A program made the position numbers and the translations under genes. This document shows positions 1 through 6,145 of a stretch of DNA of 6,445 nt, in pieces. The notes under the pieces were generated by a model. The model searched no databases. It worked only from the letters and a program-made list of their open reading frames with translations, and was not told where the DNA came from. The first letter of the stretch is position 1. Every line of letters begins with the position of its first letter. The stretch comes from Phycisphaerales bacterium. Lineage in GTDB: Bacteria; Planctomycetota; Phycisphaerae; Sedimentisphaerales; Anaerohalosphaeraceae. The DNA lies in the NCBI GenBank assembly GCA_011055475.1, contig DSDH01000030.1, positions 1 to 6,445 of the forward strand, in the 5' to 3' direction.

Positions 1-710
1 ATCTGGAATCGGCCGTGCGGGAGCTGTGCGGCGATTCGGTGCGGGTGTTCGGCCTGGCGCCGCCGGGCATGTGTCCGGGGCACTTCGATCTGACGCCGGA
101 GCAGTTTCGTCGTCTTCTGGGCAGCAAGCTTGTGCTGCGTTTTGACTTCCAACAAAACCTGGACAGCGCCGTCCAGCGGATTCGCGAACGCGTGGTCTCA
201 ATCCAAGGTCGGACCGGTCTGTGCATCCCGCAGACCTATCTGGAGACCTGTCGCGAAGTGATGCCGTTTGTCGAAACAACCCTGGTGACCCCGGAAGTGC
301 TTCAAGTACGCTTGGCGGCGCTGGAGGTCCGGCTGGAGCGGCTTTCCGAGACGGCGCGATCGCGCGTGCGGGACGCCGGGTTGGATCGCGCCAAGGTGCT
401 CGTGTCGCATCACCAGAGCACCTTCGCCGAGTGGCTGGGGCTGGAGGTCGTGGGCACGTTTCGCAGCGCCGAGGTGATGACGCCCGGCGAGATAGAGGCG
501 TGCCTTGCCGCCGCGCGACACGGCGAGGCGCATCTTGTGATCGCCAACCTGCAAGAGGGCACCGACCTGGCCCGGAACATGGCCCGGACGGTGGGGGCGC
601 GGCTGGTCGTGTTCAGCAACTTTCCGGACACCCGTGCCGATGCCGAGCACGCCTTCGATCACCTGGTCCTGTCGAACGTGGATCACCTGTTGGACCCGCA
701 GGACCCGTGA
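1..710 (+). CDS. Metal ABC transporter substrate-binding protein (ZnuA/TroA-like), 5' partial
   Basis: This is the C-terminal part (about 235 residues) of a cluster A-I metal-binding protein, the extracytoplasmic receptor that hands Zn or Mn to the importer encoded downstream. The frame is open to the window edge (first full codon at 3), so the real start and signal peptide lie upstream; the GTG at 15 is not a credible start. Family-like landmarks are a GMCPGHFDLTP segment (His codon at 81-83), matching the usual 'PH-E-TP' first ligand; VSHHQSTFAEWLGL (His codons 408-413), matching the third-ligand region; and FSNFPD (Asp codon 627-629), near where the last acidic ligand falls. The usual central 'DPH-W' motif and His-rich loop are absent; that stretch instead carries two Cys (codons 222-224 and 249-251). 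The stop overlaps the ATPase start. Family assignment rests on these motifs plus the two neighbours; the metal is unknown. Confidence 0.82.
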   Translation, partial: LESAVRELCGDSVRVFGLAPPGMCPGHFDLTPEQFRRLLGSKLVLRFDFQQNLDSAVQRIRERVVSIQGRTGLCIPQTYLETCREVMPFVETTLVTPEVLQVRLAALEVRLERLSETARSRVRDAGLDRAKVLVSHHQSTFAEWLGLEVVGTFRSAEVMTPGEIEACLAAARHGEAHLVIANLQEGTDLARNMARTVGARLVVFSNFPDTRADAEHAFDHLVLSNVDHLLDPQDP

Positions 711-1450
711 GCGACGGGCTGTCCATCCTGCTGTCGGATGTCGACGTCGGGCCCCGGCGTCATCCCTTCCTGCGCGTGGATCACTTGCAGGCGGCCGCCG
801 GTGAATGCGTGGGGATCATCGGCCCGAACGGGGCCGGCAAGACCACGCTGTTGAAGTTGTGCTGCGGGTTGATTCGGCCGAATCGGGGCACCGTCCTCCT
901 GGACGACCGGCCGGTGGGCGGGTGGCGCGGCTGGCGCGGGTGGCAGGGGCGACGCATCGGGTACATCCCCCAACAGACGGAGTATAACAGCCACTTGCCG
1001 TTCAGTCTGCGGGACGTCGTGGCGATGGGACGCAACGCCTTGAAGCCGGCCCTGCGCCCGCTGGATGGGGCGGACTTCGAGGCGGTGGACCACTGGATCG
1101 CCGAGATGGGCCTGCATGACCGCCGGCATCAAACGTTTCGATCCTTGTCGGGTGGCCAGCAGCAAAAGGCCCTGATCGCACGGGCGATGGTCGCCGCGCC
1201 GCGTCTGGTGGTCCTGGATGAACCCGCGGCCAATCTGGACACGCGGTCCCGATGGCAGTTGCGGGATATCATGGAGCGGCTCTTTCGGGACCGGGCCATG
1301 ACGGTGTTGTTGGTGTCGCACGATGTGGAGTTCCTGCCCGGCGCGTGCGAGCGGCTGCTTCTCTTGCGGCGGGGTCGCATCGAGACCGACGGCCCACGGG
1401 ATGAGGTCCTGGCCTCGCCGTCGGCCGCGGACGTGCTGGCGGAGATCTGA
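707..1450 (+). CDS. znuC: Metal ABC transporter ATP-binding protein (ZnuC-like)
   Basis: This 247-residue cytoplasmic ATPase powers metal import together with the permease downstream. All nucleotide-binding motifs are intact: Walker A GPNGAGKTT (residues 39-47), Q-loop Gln at 89-90, signature LSGGQ (147-151), Walker B LVVLDEP (167-173), D-loop ANLD (175-178) and switch His205. The length is normal for the family. I chose the GTG at 707, which overlaps the previous stop as GTGA, because the frame upstream of it reads through the binding-protein gene and lacks ATPase homology. A weak AGGA (700-703) sits only 3 nt before it, so translation probably depends on coupling. An odd feature is three tandem Gly-Trp-Arg/Gln units (residues 72-80) where relatives have a shorter linker. 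The symbol follows the family; Mn or Fe specificity (as in mntB or sitB) is not excluded. Confidence 0.93.
   Translation: MSDGLSILLSDVDVGPRRHPFLRVDHLQAAAGECVGIIGPNGAGKTTLLKLCCGLIRPNRGTVLLDDRPVGGWRGWRGWQGRRIGYIPQQTEYNSHLPFSLRDVVAMGRNALKPALRPLDGADFEAVDHWIAEMGLHDRRHQTFRSLSGGQQQKALIARAMVAAPRLVVLDEPAANLDTRSRWQLRDIMERLFRDRAMTVLLVSHDVEFLPGACERLLLLRRGRIETDGPRDEVLASPSAADVLAEI
920..946 (+). repeat. Three tandem 9-bp units inside the ATPase gene
   Basis: The units GGGTGGCGC, GGCTGGCGC and GGGTGGCAG lie in frame and encode Gly-Trp-Arg, Gly-Trp-Arg and Gly-Trp-Gln (ATPase residues 72-80). They sit between Walker A and the Q-loop, a position where related ATPases have a variable surface turn. Confidence 0.75.
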
Positions 1451-1459
1451 GCGGGGCGC

Positions 1460-2263
1460 ATGATGGATGCCTATTTCATTCCCATTCTGATCGCGGGGGC
1501 CTTTGCGGGCCTGAGCATCGGGCTGCTGAGCGTGTTCATCGTCGGGATGCGCATGCCCTTCATCGGCAGTTGCATCTCCCACGCGGCCATGGTCGGGGCC
1601 GTGTATGCCTCCCTGTTCCAGGTCAACCCGACGCTCGGGGCCCTGGTTCTGTCGATCCTCGCCGCCGCCGGCGTGGCGTTCATCCACCCCCACCGCCGGC
1701 ACTTTGACGCCAACACGGGCCAGGCGATTCTCCTGGCGTTCATGATGGGGCTGGTCTTCCTGGCCGTGGCCCTGGAAGAGGGCAGCCGCACCGAGATGCT
1801 GGGTCTGTTGTGGGGCAGCATCCTCTTTGCCGACTGGGGCACGGTGGTCGTGACGGGCGGTCTGGCGGTTCTGCTGGTGGCGTTCGTGATCGCCTTCGAG
1901 AAGGAACTGAAGGCCGTCCTGTTCAGCCGGTCGCTGGCGGCGGTCACCAGTGCGGCCACCGAGCCGGTCTACCTGGCGTTTCTGTGCTTTTGCGGGCTGA
2001 TCCTGGCGGTGAATCTCAAGGCGGTGGGCGGCCTGTTGATCTTCAGTCTGCTGGTCTGTCCGGCGGCGGCCGCGTACCAGGTGTGTCGGGGCTACCGATC
2101 GGTCCTGCTGGCCGCCACGGGGTTCGGGGCGATGGCCACAACCCTCGGCTTCTTGGGATCGTACGTGTTCAACCTGCCGACCGGGGCGTGCACGGTGATC
2201 GTCGGCACGCTGATCTTCGGCGCGTGCAGTCTGGTCCGCCGCGCGCTGGCGATATCCGAGTAA
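1460..2263 (+). CDS. znuB: Metal ABC transporter permease (ZnuB-like, ABC-3 family)
   Basis: This 267-residue integral membrane protein forms the channel of the metal importer. It is strongly hydrophobic, with roughly eight or nine segments visible by eye, for example at about residues 8-28, 36-54, 57-75, 87-107, 127-147, 170-206, 212-235 and 240-260. Family landmarks are RMPFIGSCISHAAMVG (31-46), matching the conserved 'GD-LSH-' segment with Ser in place of Asp, and KAVGGLLIFSLLVCPAAAAY (187-206), matching the conserved 'vG-lLv-alLi-PaatA' helix. It begins 9 bp after the ATPase stop; two adjacent ATGs (1460 and 1463) are both possible starts and no strong ribosome site is visible. It is the last gene of the operon and is followed at once by a small hairpin. 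The membrane topology is an estimate, not a prediction run. Confidence 0.92.
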   Translation: MMDAYFIPILIAGAFAGLSIGLLSVFIVGMRMPFIGSCISHAAMVGAVYASLFQVNPTLGALVLSILAAAGVAFIHPHRRHFDANTGQAILLAFMMGLVFLAVALEEGSRTEMLGLLWGSILFADWGTVVVTGGLAVLLVAFVIAFEKELKAVLFSRSLAAVTSAATEPVYLAFLCFCGLILAVNLKAVGGLLIFSLLVCPAAAAYQVCRGYRSVLLAATGFGAMATTLGFLGSYVFNLPTGACTVIVGTLIFGACSLVRRALAISE

Positions 2264-2280
2264 CCCTTCCAACGGAGGGG
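2264..2280 (+). terminator. Small hairpin after the permease gene, possible weak terminator
   Basis: CCCTTCC (2264-2270) and GGAGGGG (2274-2280) can form a 7-bp stem with one G-U pair and a three-base AAC loop, starting at the base after the permease stop codon. There is no T-tract after it, so it is not a classic intrinsic terminator; it could be a 3'-end stabiliser or a chance fold. On the opposite strand the G-U pair becomes an A-C mismatch, so the fold favours the importer transcript. It lies in the gap between two convergent operons, where some transcript end is expected. Confidence 0.3.
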
Positions 2281-2310
2281 CGGCCCTTCATAGGCTGTCC
2301 CACGGACCGG

Positions 2311-3507
2311 TCAGGAGATGAAGTCCGTCAGCGACAGGCTGAACATCTTGGCCGAGACGGCCAGGGACATCTGGTAGAGGACCTCGTGTCGGGCCAGGTT
2401 CAGGGCGACCTGGGTGATGTCGGCGTCCTGACGGCGGGCGATCTCCTCATCGGCATTGACCTTGATATCCTCCAGACTCTTCTTGAGGTTGGTCAAGGTG
2501 TTGAGCCGGCCGCCGATGATGGGATAGGCCCGGACCAGTTTGGATTGGACGTCCTGCATGGCCTCGATGGTGGCGTCCATGTAGTCGCCCCAGACGCTTT
2601 CGGGCAGGCTGTTGACGTTCTTGAGCACGTCGCGGGTGGCGATGAGAATGTTGAAGATGTCGTAGGTGCCGGGCACGCGGACGTTCTCAGTGCCGGCCTG
2701 GGTGATGCCGGTGGCATCGACGTACAGCACCTCACCGGTGGCGGCGTTGACGACGGGGACGTTGGTCTCGGCGCCCGTGGCGGTGACGGTGGTGGTTCCG
2801 CCGTCGATGCTGAGCACCCAGGCGCCCGCCGAGCCGCTGACGCGGAGCGTGATATCCCCCCGAACGCTGGAGGTGCCGGTCCCGGCGGCGGCCCCGGTCG
2901 AGCCGTAAAACACCGGCGTGCCGACCTCATCGGCGCGGAAGAGCTCATCCCCCACGAGCACGCTGGAGACCTGCACGCCCGGGGCGACCAACACGTTGCG
3001 TTCCTCGTGGCTGCCGACGTAGGTGACGCGGGTGATGGCGCCGTTGCTGTCGCGTTCGACCCGGTAGGGATTGCTGTCGCTGGCGGCCCCGGCGAAGAGG
3101 CGATGGCCCAGGCGCTGCTTGTTGGCCAGGGACACGAGCTCCTCAAGGATGGCGTTGAGCTCCTCGGCCTTCTGGTTGCGAACCGACTGGTCGGAATAGA
3201 TCGGCGTCAGCGCCGAGGTGAGGCTGGCCATGGCGCCGGCGATGCCCCGCTCGCCGCTCATCTGCTGGATGACGGAGGAACTGAAATCGAGGATGTTGAT
3301 GACATCGTTGACGGTGGTGACGAAACGCTCCATGGAGCGGCTTTCGGTGCGCAAGTCGAGGATGCGGTTGGCCTGGTAGGGGTCGTCACTGGTGCGGTTG
3401 ATCTCCTGGCCGCTGGCGGCCTGTTCCTGAAGCGCGGCCAGGGCGCTGCTGTGCTGGGCGATGGCCCAGGCGGCGCCGTTGTAGATGGCTTCCAGCGAGT
3501 AACTCAT
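2311..3507 (-). CDS. flgL: Flagellar hook-filament junction protein FlgL (HAP3)
   Basis: This 398-residue protein is exported through the flagellar type III apparatus and forms the ring between FlgK and the first flagellin. The N-terminal flagellin-like helix region (about 1-140) contains SGQEINRTSDDPYQANRIL (32-50), the typical 'SDDP' segment of FlgL and flagellins, then QRLGHRLFAGAASDSNPY (131-148), the typical 'G-LFaG---PY' turn. A Gly/Thr-rich beta domain fills about 150-280. The C-terminal helices (about 282-398) end in LSLTDFIS, like the usual 'sLldyl' terminus. The ATG at 3507 is preceded by AGGAAGGAA (3517-3525), with about 10-11 nt spacing. The gene lies 46 bp after flgK and is the last flagellar gene before the convergent importer operon. 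Length is moderately above the enterobacterial form because of the central domain. Flagellin itself is excluded by the FlgL-type motifs and the position after flgK. Confidence 0.93.
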   Translation of the reverse strand: MSYSLEAIYNGAAWAIAQHSSALAALQEQAASGQEINRTSDDPYQANRILDLRTESRSMERFVTTVNDVINILDFSSSVIQQMSGERGIAGAMASLTSALTPIYSDQSVRNQKAEELNAILEELVSLANKQRLGHRLFAGAASDSNPYRVERDSNGAITRVTYVGSHEERNVLVAPGVQVSSVLVGDELFRADEVGTPVFYGSTGAAAGTGTSSVRGDITLRVSGSAGAWVLSIDGGTTTVTATGAETNVPVVNAATGEVLYVDATGITQAGTENVRVPGTYDIFNILIATRDVLKNVNSLPESVWGDYMDATIEAMQDVQSKLVRAYPIIGGRLNTLTNLKKSLEDIKVNADEEIARRQDADITQVALNLARHEVLYQMSLAVSAKMFSLSLTDFIS

Positions 3508-3516
3508 AGCCTGCGA

Positions 3517-3525
3517 TTCCTTCCT
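3517..3525 (-). promoter_or_regulatory. Ribosome binding site of flgL
   Basis: On the minus strand this reads AGGAAGGAA, about 10-11 nt before the ATG at 3507. It is the strongest Shine-Dalgarno match seen in the window and supports independent translation of flgL. It begins 2 nt downstream of the intercistronic hairpin. Confidence 0.7.
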
Positions 3526-3527
3526 GG

Positions 3528-3551
3528 GCGCCGCGCCGGTACGGGCGGCGC
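3528..3551 (-). promoter_or_regulatory. GC-rich intercistronic hairpin between flgK and flgL
   Basis: GCGCCGC (3528-3534) and GCGGCGC (3545-3551) are exact inverted repeats. Inside them CCG (3536-3538) and CGG (3542-3544) can also pair around a GTA loop, with one bulged G. This gives about 10 base pairs, nearly all G-C, starting 2 nt after the flgK stop and ending 2 nt before the flgL ribosome site on the transcript. No U-tract follows, so a simple terminator is unlikely. It could stabilise upstream mRNA, limit read-through or affect loading at flgL. The fold is seen in the sequence; the role is inferred. Confidence 0.5.
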
Positions 3552-3553
3552 GC

Positions 3554-5596
3554 TTAGGTCATCAATCCCATGACCGTGTCCATGGACTTCGTAACGCTGT
3601 TGATGTACTTGGCCATGGCCTGGAACATGCGCTCGAAGATGAGCATCTGGGCGGCCTCGTTATTCATGTCAACGCCGCTGACCTCGGAGCGACGCTCGAT
3701 CAGATTGCGCCAGATGCCCTGCGCGTTCTTCTGCTGGACCTTCTTGACGGCGATCTCGTTGCCGACGTCGGTGGCCAGGTCTCGGTAGTAGGCCTTGGGA
3801 TCCATGCCGTTGAGGGCGGACAGGGCGGTGTCGCCGATCTGGGCGATGGCCAGGGCGTTGGCGCTGTCATCCTGCTGGACGGACCGGGAGATCGCGATAC
3901 GACCGCCGTTTTGACGAATGGCCTCAGCGACGGCGATGCTGGTGGCGTCGATGCCGGAGAAGAAGGTGTTGATGCCGACGGCGGCGAGGAAGCCGGAGGT
4001 GTCGGAATTGGCCAGGGCCTGGATCTCGAATTGCTCGCCGTCGTTGAGGTAACCGGGGCTGGGGCCGTTGGCGCCGAAGGACAGGCTCAGTCCGCTGTCG
4101 AACGGCAGGATGCCGTCCACGTCGGTGCCGGCCTTGTAGCCCTGTCCGAGGTTGAGCTGGGCGACGGTCACGCCGTTGCCGTCCACGACCGTCAATTCCA
4201 TACTGCCCTCGCCCAGGGCGAACGTGGCGCCCGGCGGCAGGGTGCTGACGGTGCAGGTGTAGGTCTGGTTGGTGGCGCCCGTGTAGGCGCCGGTAATGCG
4301 GATATTGGGCGGGGCCTGGTCGGCCCCGGCCCCGGCCCCGGCGAGCGGACCGCCGGGATAGCCCGAGGGGCTGGCCAGGGCGCCGGGGATGAAGTCGAAG
4401 GTATAGCCGGGGTTGGCCACGATCTGCAGGCGGCCGGAGTTGACGCCGGTGTTCAAATCGAGTCCCGGGATGGCGGCGATATCCGCGGCGACGCTGTTGA
4501 GGGTGCTGCCGGCGGTCGTGACGGTGACGGCGTGTCGGCTGACGTTGCCGGCCGCATCGGTGACGCGGATGAAGATCGTGCCGTCGGTCACGGGGGGGAT
4601 CATCCGGGCGACGTCGGTCTGCGTCATGGTCCAGCCGGTCAGCCGGTCAAACGAGCCGGCCGTGCCGACGCCCTGGACGTGCAGACGGTTGACCTCCTGA
4701 ATGAGGGTCAGGGCCAGTGTGTCGAGCTTGGTGCTGACTTCGCGGATGAGCTCGTTACGCAGCGAGACCAGCCCGCCGATGCGTCCGCCGCCGACCTCGG
4801 TGTTGTAAATCCCTTGCCCTTGGGCCGACACGCCCAGGTCCTGGTGGGACCCGTTGGTGACCAGCCCGACCTCCAGGGCGGTGGTGCGGCTGCCGAGCAC
4901 GACGGTGACGTCGCCGACGACGACATCCACGACGTTGTCATCCTTCTCATAGGTCTGGATGCCGATCAGTCGGGACATTTGCGTGATAAGCTGATCGCGC
5001 TGGTCGAGCATGTTGCTGACATCGTGGCCGCGAACGGTCAGGGAGCTGATCTTCTCGTTGAGCTCGGCGATCTGCTGGGCCAGGATGTTCACGTCGTTGA
5101 TGGTGGACTGGGCCTCGGTGAGCGCGACGTCCTCCAGCTCACTGACGACGGCGCCGAGGTTTCGCATGAGGTTGCACAGCGACTCGGCCCCGCTGGAGAC
5201 CAGCGCCTGCATGTTCACATCGTTGGGATTGGCGGCCAGCGTGTGCATGGCGTTGAAAAACTCGTCCATGGCGCTGCTCAACGCGCTGGTGCTCAGCTCG
5301 GCGAACCCGGCCTCCATCGTGGTCAGGGCCTCGAGCTCCTTTTCGAGCTGCTTGATAGCCGCCTCTTGAATGACGATTTCCTTGTCGAGCAGTTTATCCA
5401 CGCTGCGGCGGACACCGTTCATCTCCACGCCCTGGCCGATGTAGTGACCGCCGGTGTACACTTCGGTGCGGGGACGCAGTTCGGCGCGCTGGCGGTGGTA
5501 GCCCTCCGTGGCGGCGTTGGCCAGGTTATTGCCCACGATGTCCAGGGCGCTTTGGGCGGCGTGCAGGCCGCTGATCCCGATTTCATATCCACCCAT
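3554..5596 (-). CDS. flgK: Flagellar hook-associated protein FlgK (HAP1)
   Basis: This 680-residue junction protein sits directly on the hook tip. The N-terminus has the axial-protein rod motif: SGLHAAQSALDIVGNNLANA (9-28) followed by EGYHRQ (31-36). Helical coiled-coil stretches cover about 65-210, including the LDQRDQLI motif (197-204) typical of FlgK. The C-terminus holds the D0 helix, SGVDMNNEAAQMLIFERMFQ (640-659), matching the usual 'SGV--dEE---L---Q-aYqA' block though with Phe-Glu-Arg where Tyr-Gln-Gln is common. About 130 residues longer than the Salmonella protein, it has an enlarged beta-rich middle (about 316-545) with a Gly-Ala linker at 419-425. The sequence FLAAVGINTFFSGIDATSIAV (536-556) marks the return to conserved FlgK. 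ATG at 5596 has GGAG (5604-5607) 7 nt upstream. FlgN, encoded 33 bp upstream, is the expected chaperone. Confidence 0.95.
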   Translation of the reverse strand: MGGYEIGISGLHAAQSALDIVGNNLANAATEGYHRQRAELRPRTEVYTGGHYIGQGVEMNGVRRSVDKLLDKEIVIQEAAIKQLEKELEALTTMEAGFAELSTSALSSAMDEFFNAMHTLAANPNDVNMQALVSSGAESLCNLMRNLGAVVSELEDVALTEAQSTINDVNILAQQIAELNEKISSLTVRGHDVSNMLDQRDQLITQMSRLIGIQTYEKDDNVVDVVVGDVTVVLGSRTTALEVGLVTNGSHQDLGVSAQGQGIYNTEVGGGRIGGLVSLRNELIREVSTKLDTLALTLIQEVNRLHVQGVGTAGSFDRLTGWTMTQTDVARMIPPVTDGTIFIRVTDAAGNVSRHAVTVTTAGSTLNSVAADIAAIPGLDLNTGVNSGRLQIVANPGYTFDFIPGALASPSGYPGGPLAGAGAGADQAPPNIRITGAYTGATNQTYTCTVSTLPPGATFALGEGSMELTVVDGNGVTVAQLNLGQGYKAGTDVDGILPFDSGLSLSFGANGPSPGYLNDGEQFEIQALANSDTSGFLAAVGINTFFSGIDATSIAVAEAIRQNGGRIAISRSVQQDDSANALAIAQIGDTALSALNGMDPKAYYRDLATDVGNEIAVKKVQQKNAQGIWRNLIERRSEVSGVDMNNEAAQMLIFERMFQAMAKYINSVTKSMDTVMGLMT
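4322..4342 (-). repeat. GGCCCC hexamer repeat, 3.5 copies, inside flgK
   Basis: On the plus strand the 6-base unit GGCCCC occurs three times in a row (4322-4339), followed by a partial fourth. On the coding strand it gives alternating Ala and Gly at FlgK residues 419-425. Gain or loss of a unit keeps the reading frame, and the position between two beta-rich segments suggests a flexible linker. Confidence 0.75.
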
Positions 5597-5603
5597 GGTT
5601 CCG

Positions 5604-5607
5604 CTCC
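5604..5607 (-). promoter_or_regulatory. Ribosome binding site of flgK
   Basis: GGAG on the minus strand lies 7 nt before the ATG at 5596 and decides that start. It abuts the palindrome CCACGTGG (5606-5613), which could partly pair the site in the mRNA; this is probably fortuitous. Confidence 0.6.
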
Positions 5608-5629
5608 ACGTGGTTCACGGCGTCCGCGG

Positions 5630-6145
5630 TCACGCCCGCAGGCTGACCACCGGGGTTTCCACGGTCCAATCCGATTGGCCCCGCGCATCGTAGGTCGCCG
5701 CAGTCACGCCGCCCAGCAGACACCGCAGCAGGGCCTGATTGATGCGGGCGCAGTCGCGGAGCAGCAGCGTCGTCAGCCGATGCTCGCCGCGCAGGCGTCG
5801 CACGTCCCGTTGCAGGTCCTGCTGTCGGGCGCGGAGCGCGGCCCGCCTGGCCGGACTCACGAGCGCACACAGGCGGGACAGGTTGAACTCTTCCGGGGTG
5901 CAACCGGCCGCGGCCGCCAGCTCGACCTGCAGTCGGCGGCGCCGGTCCTCGTGTTGCTGAGCTGCCGGCTGTTGTGCGGCGATCTGCTCCAACAGATCGC
6001 GCAGGGCGTTCTCATCCCGTTTGATGATCGCGGCACGGAGCGCATCGAGCTGCCGCAGCGTGGCGTCGATCCGCTGCTGTTCGGCCTCGAGCAGGTCAAA
6101 CAGGGGCTCTAGTCGTTGATCCCACAACGTCGATTCGGTATTCAT
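5630..6145 (-). CDS. flgN: Flagellar export chaperone FlgN
   Basis: This 171-residue protein is predicted to be a cytoplasmic helical chaperone that binds FlgK and FlgL before their export. The N-terminal half is a Leu/Gln/Glu-rich amphipathic helical stretch, with LLEAEQQRIDATLRQLDALR at about 18-37 and RDENALRDLLEQIAAQQ at about 43-59, as in FlgN family proteins. A second helical stretch at about 100-145 is rich in Arg and Leu. There is no signal peptide or membrane segment. Sequence conservation in this family is poor, so the call relies on size, predicted helicity and especially position: directly before flgK, with its ATG overlapping the flgJ stop as ATGA. The ribosome site is weak (GGA about 10 nt upstream), consistent with translational coupling to flgJ. 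A generic coiled-coil flagellar protein such as a FliJ type is less likely in this context. Confidence 0.8.
   Translation of the reverse strand: MNTESTLWDQRLEPLFDLLEAEQQRIDATLRQLDALRAAIIKRDENALRDLLEQIAAQQPAAQQHEDRRRRLQVELAAAAGCTPEEFNLSRLCALVSPARRAALRARQQDLQRDVRRLRGEHRLTTLLLRDCARINQALLRCLLGGVTAATYDARGQSDWTVETPVVSLRA

Noticed and set aside
221..706. Upstream extension of the ATPase reading frame
   Set aside because: The extra 162 residues overlap the binding-protein gene in another frame and show no ATPase-like sequence. The GTG at 707 gives a normal family length.
683..2272. A 529-residue open frame on the minus strand, antisense to the importer ATPase and permease genes
   Set aside because: It is rich in Arg, Gln, His and Pro without recognisable domains. 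It is explained as a shadow of GC-rich codon usage opposite two clear genes.
2302..2328. Inverted repeat ACGGAC/GTCCGT with a 15-nt loop, and palindrome GACCGGTC (2305-2312), at the flgL stop codon
   Set aside because: The stem is short, the loop is long, it lies partly inside coding sequence and no T-tract follows. It is likely chance in GC-rich DNA.
1810..3573. A 587-residue plus-strand open frame spanning the permease end and the antisense of flgL
   Set aside because: It crosses a convergent gene boundary and covers parts of two unrelated confirmed genes in wrong frames, so it is not a gene.
5606..5613. Palindrome CCACGTGG in the flgN-flgK gap
   Set aside because: A single 8-bp palindrome inside an operon with no second copy or promoter nearby. 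It is too little to call an operator.
3911..6112. A 733-residue plus-strand open frame opposite flgK and flgN
   Set aside because: It has a biased Gly/Asp/Val/Ala composition and runs antisense across two well-supported genes. It has no family motif, so it is a shadow frame.
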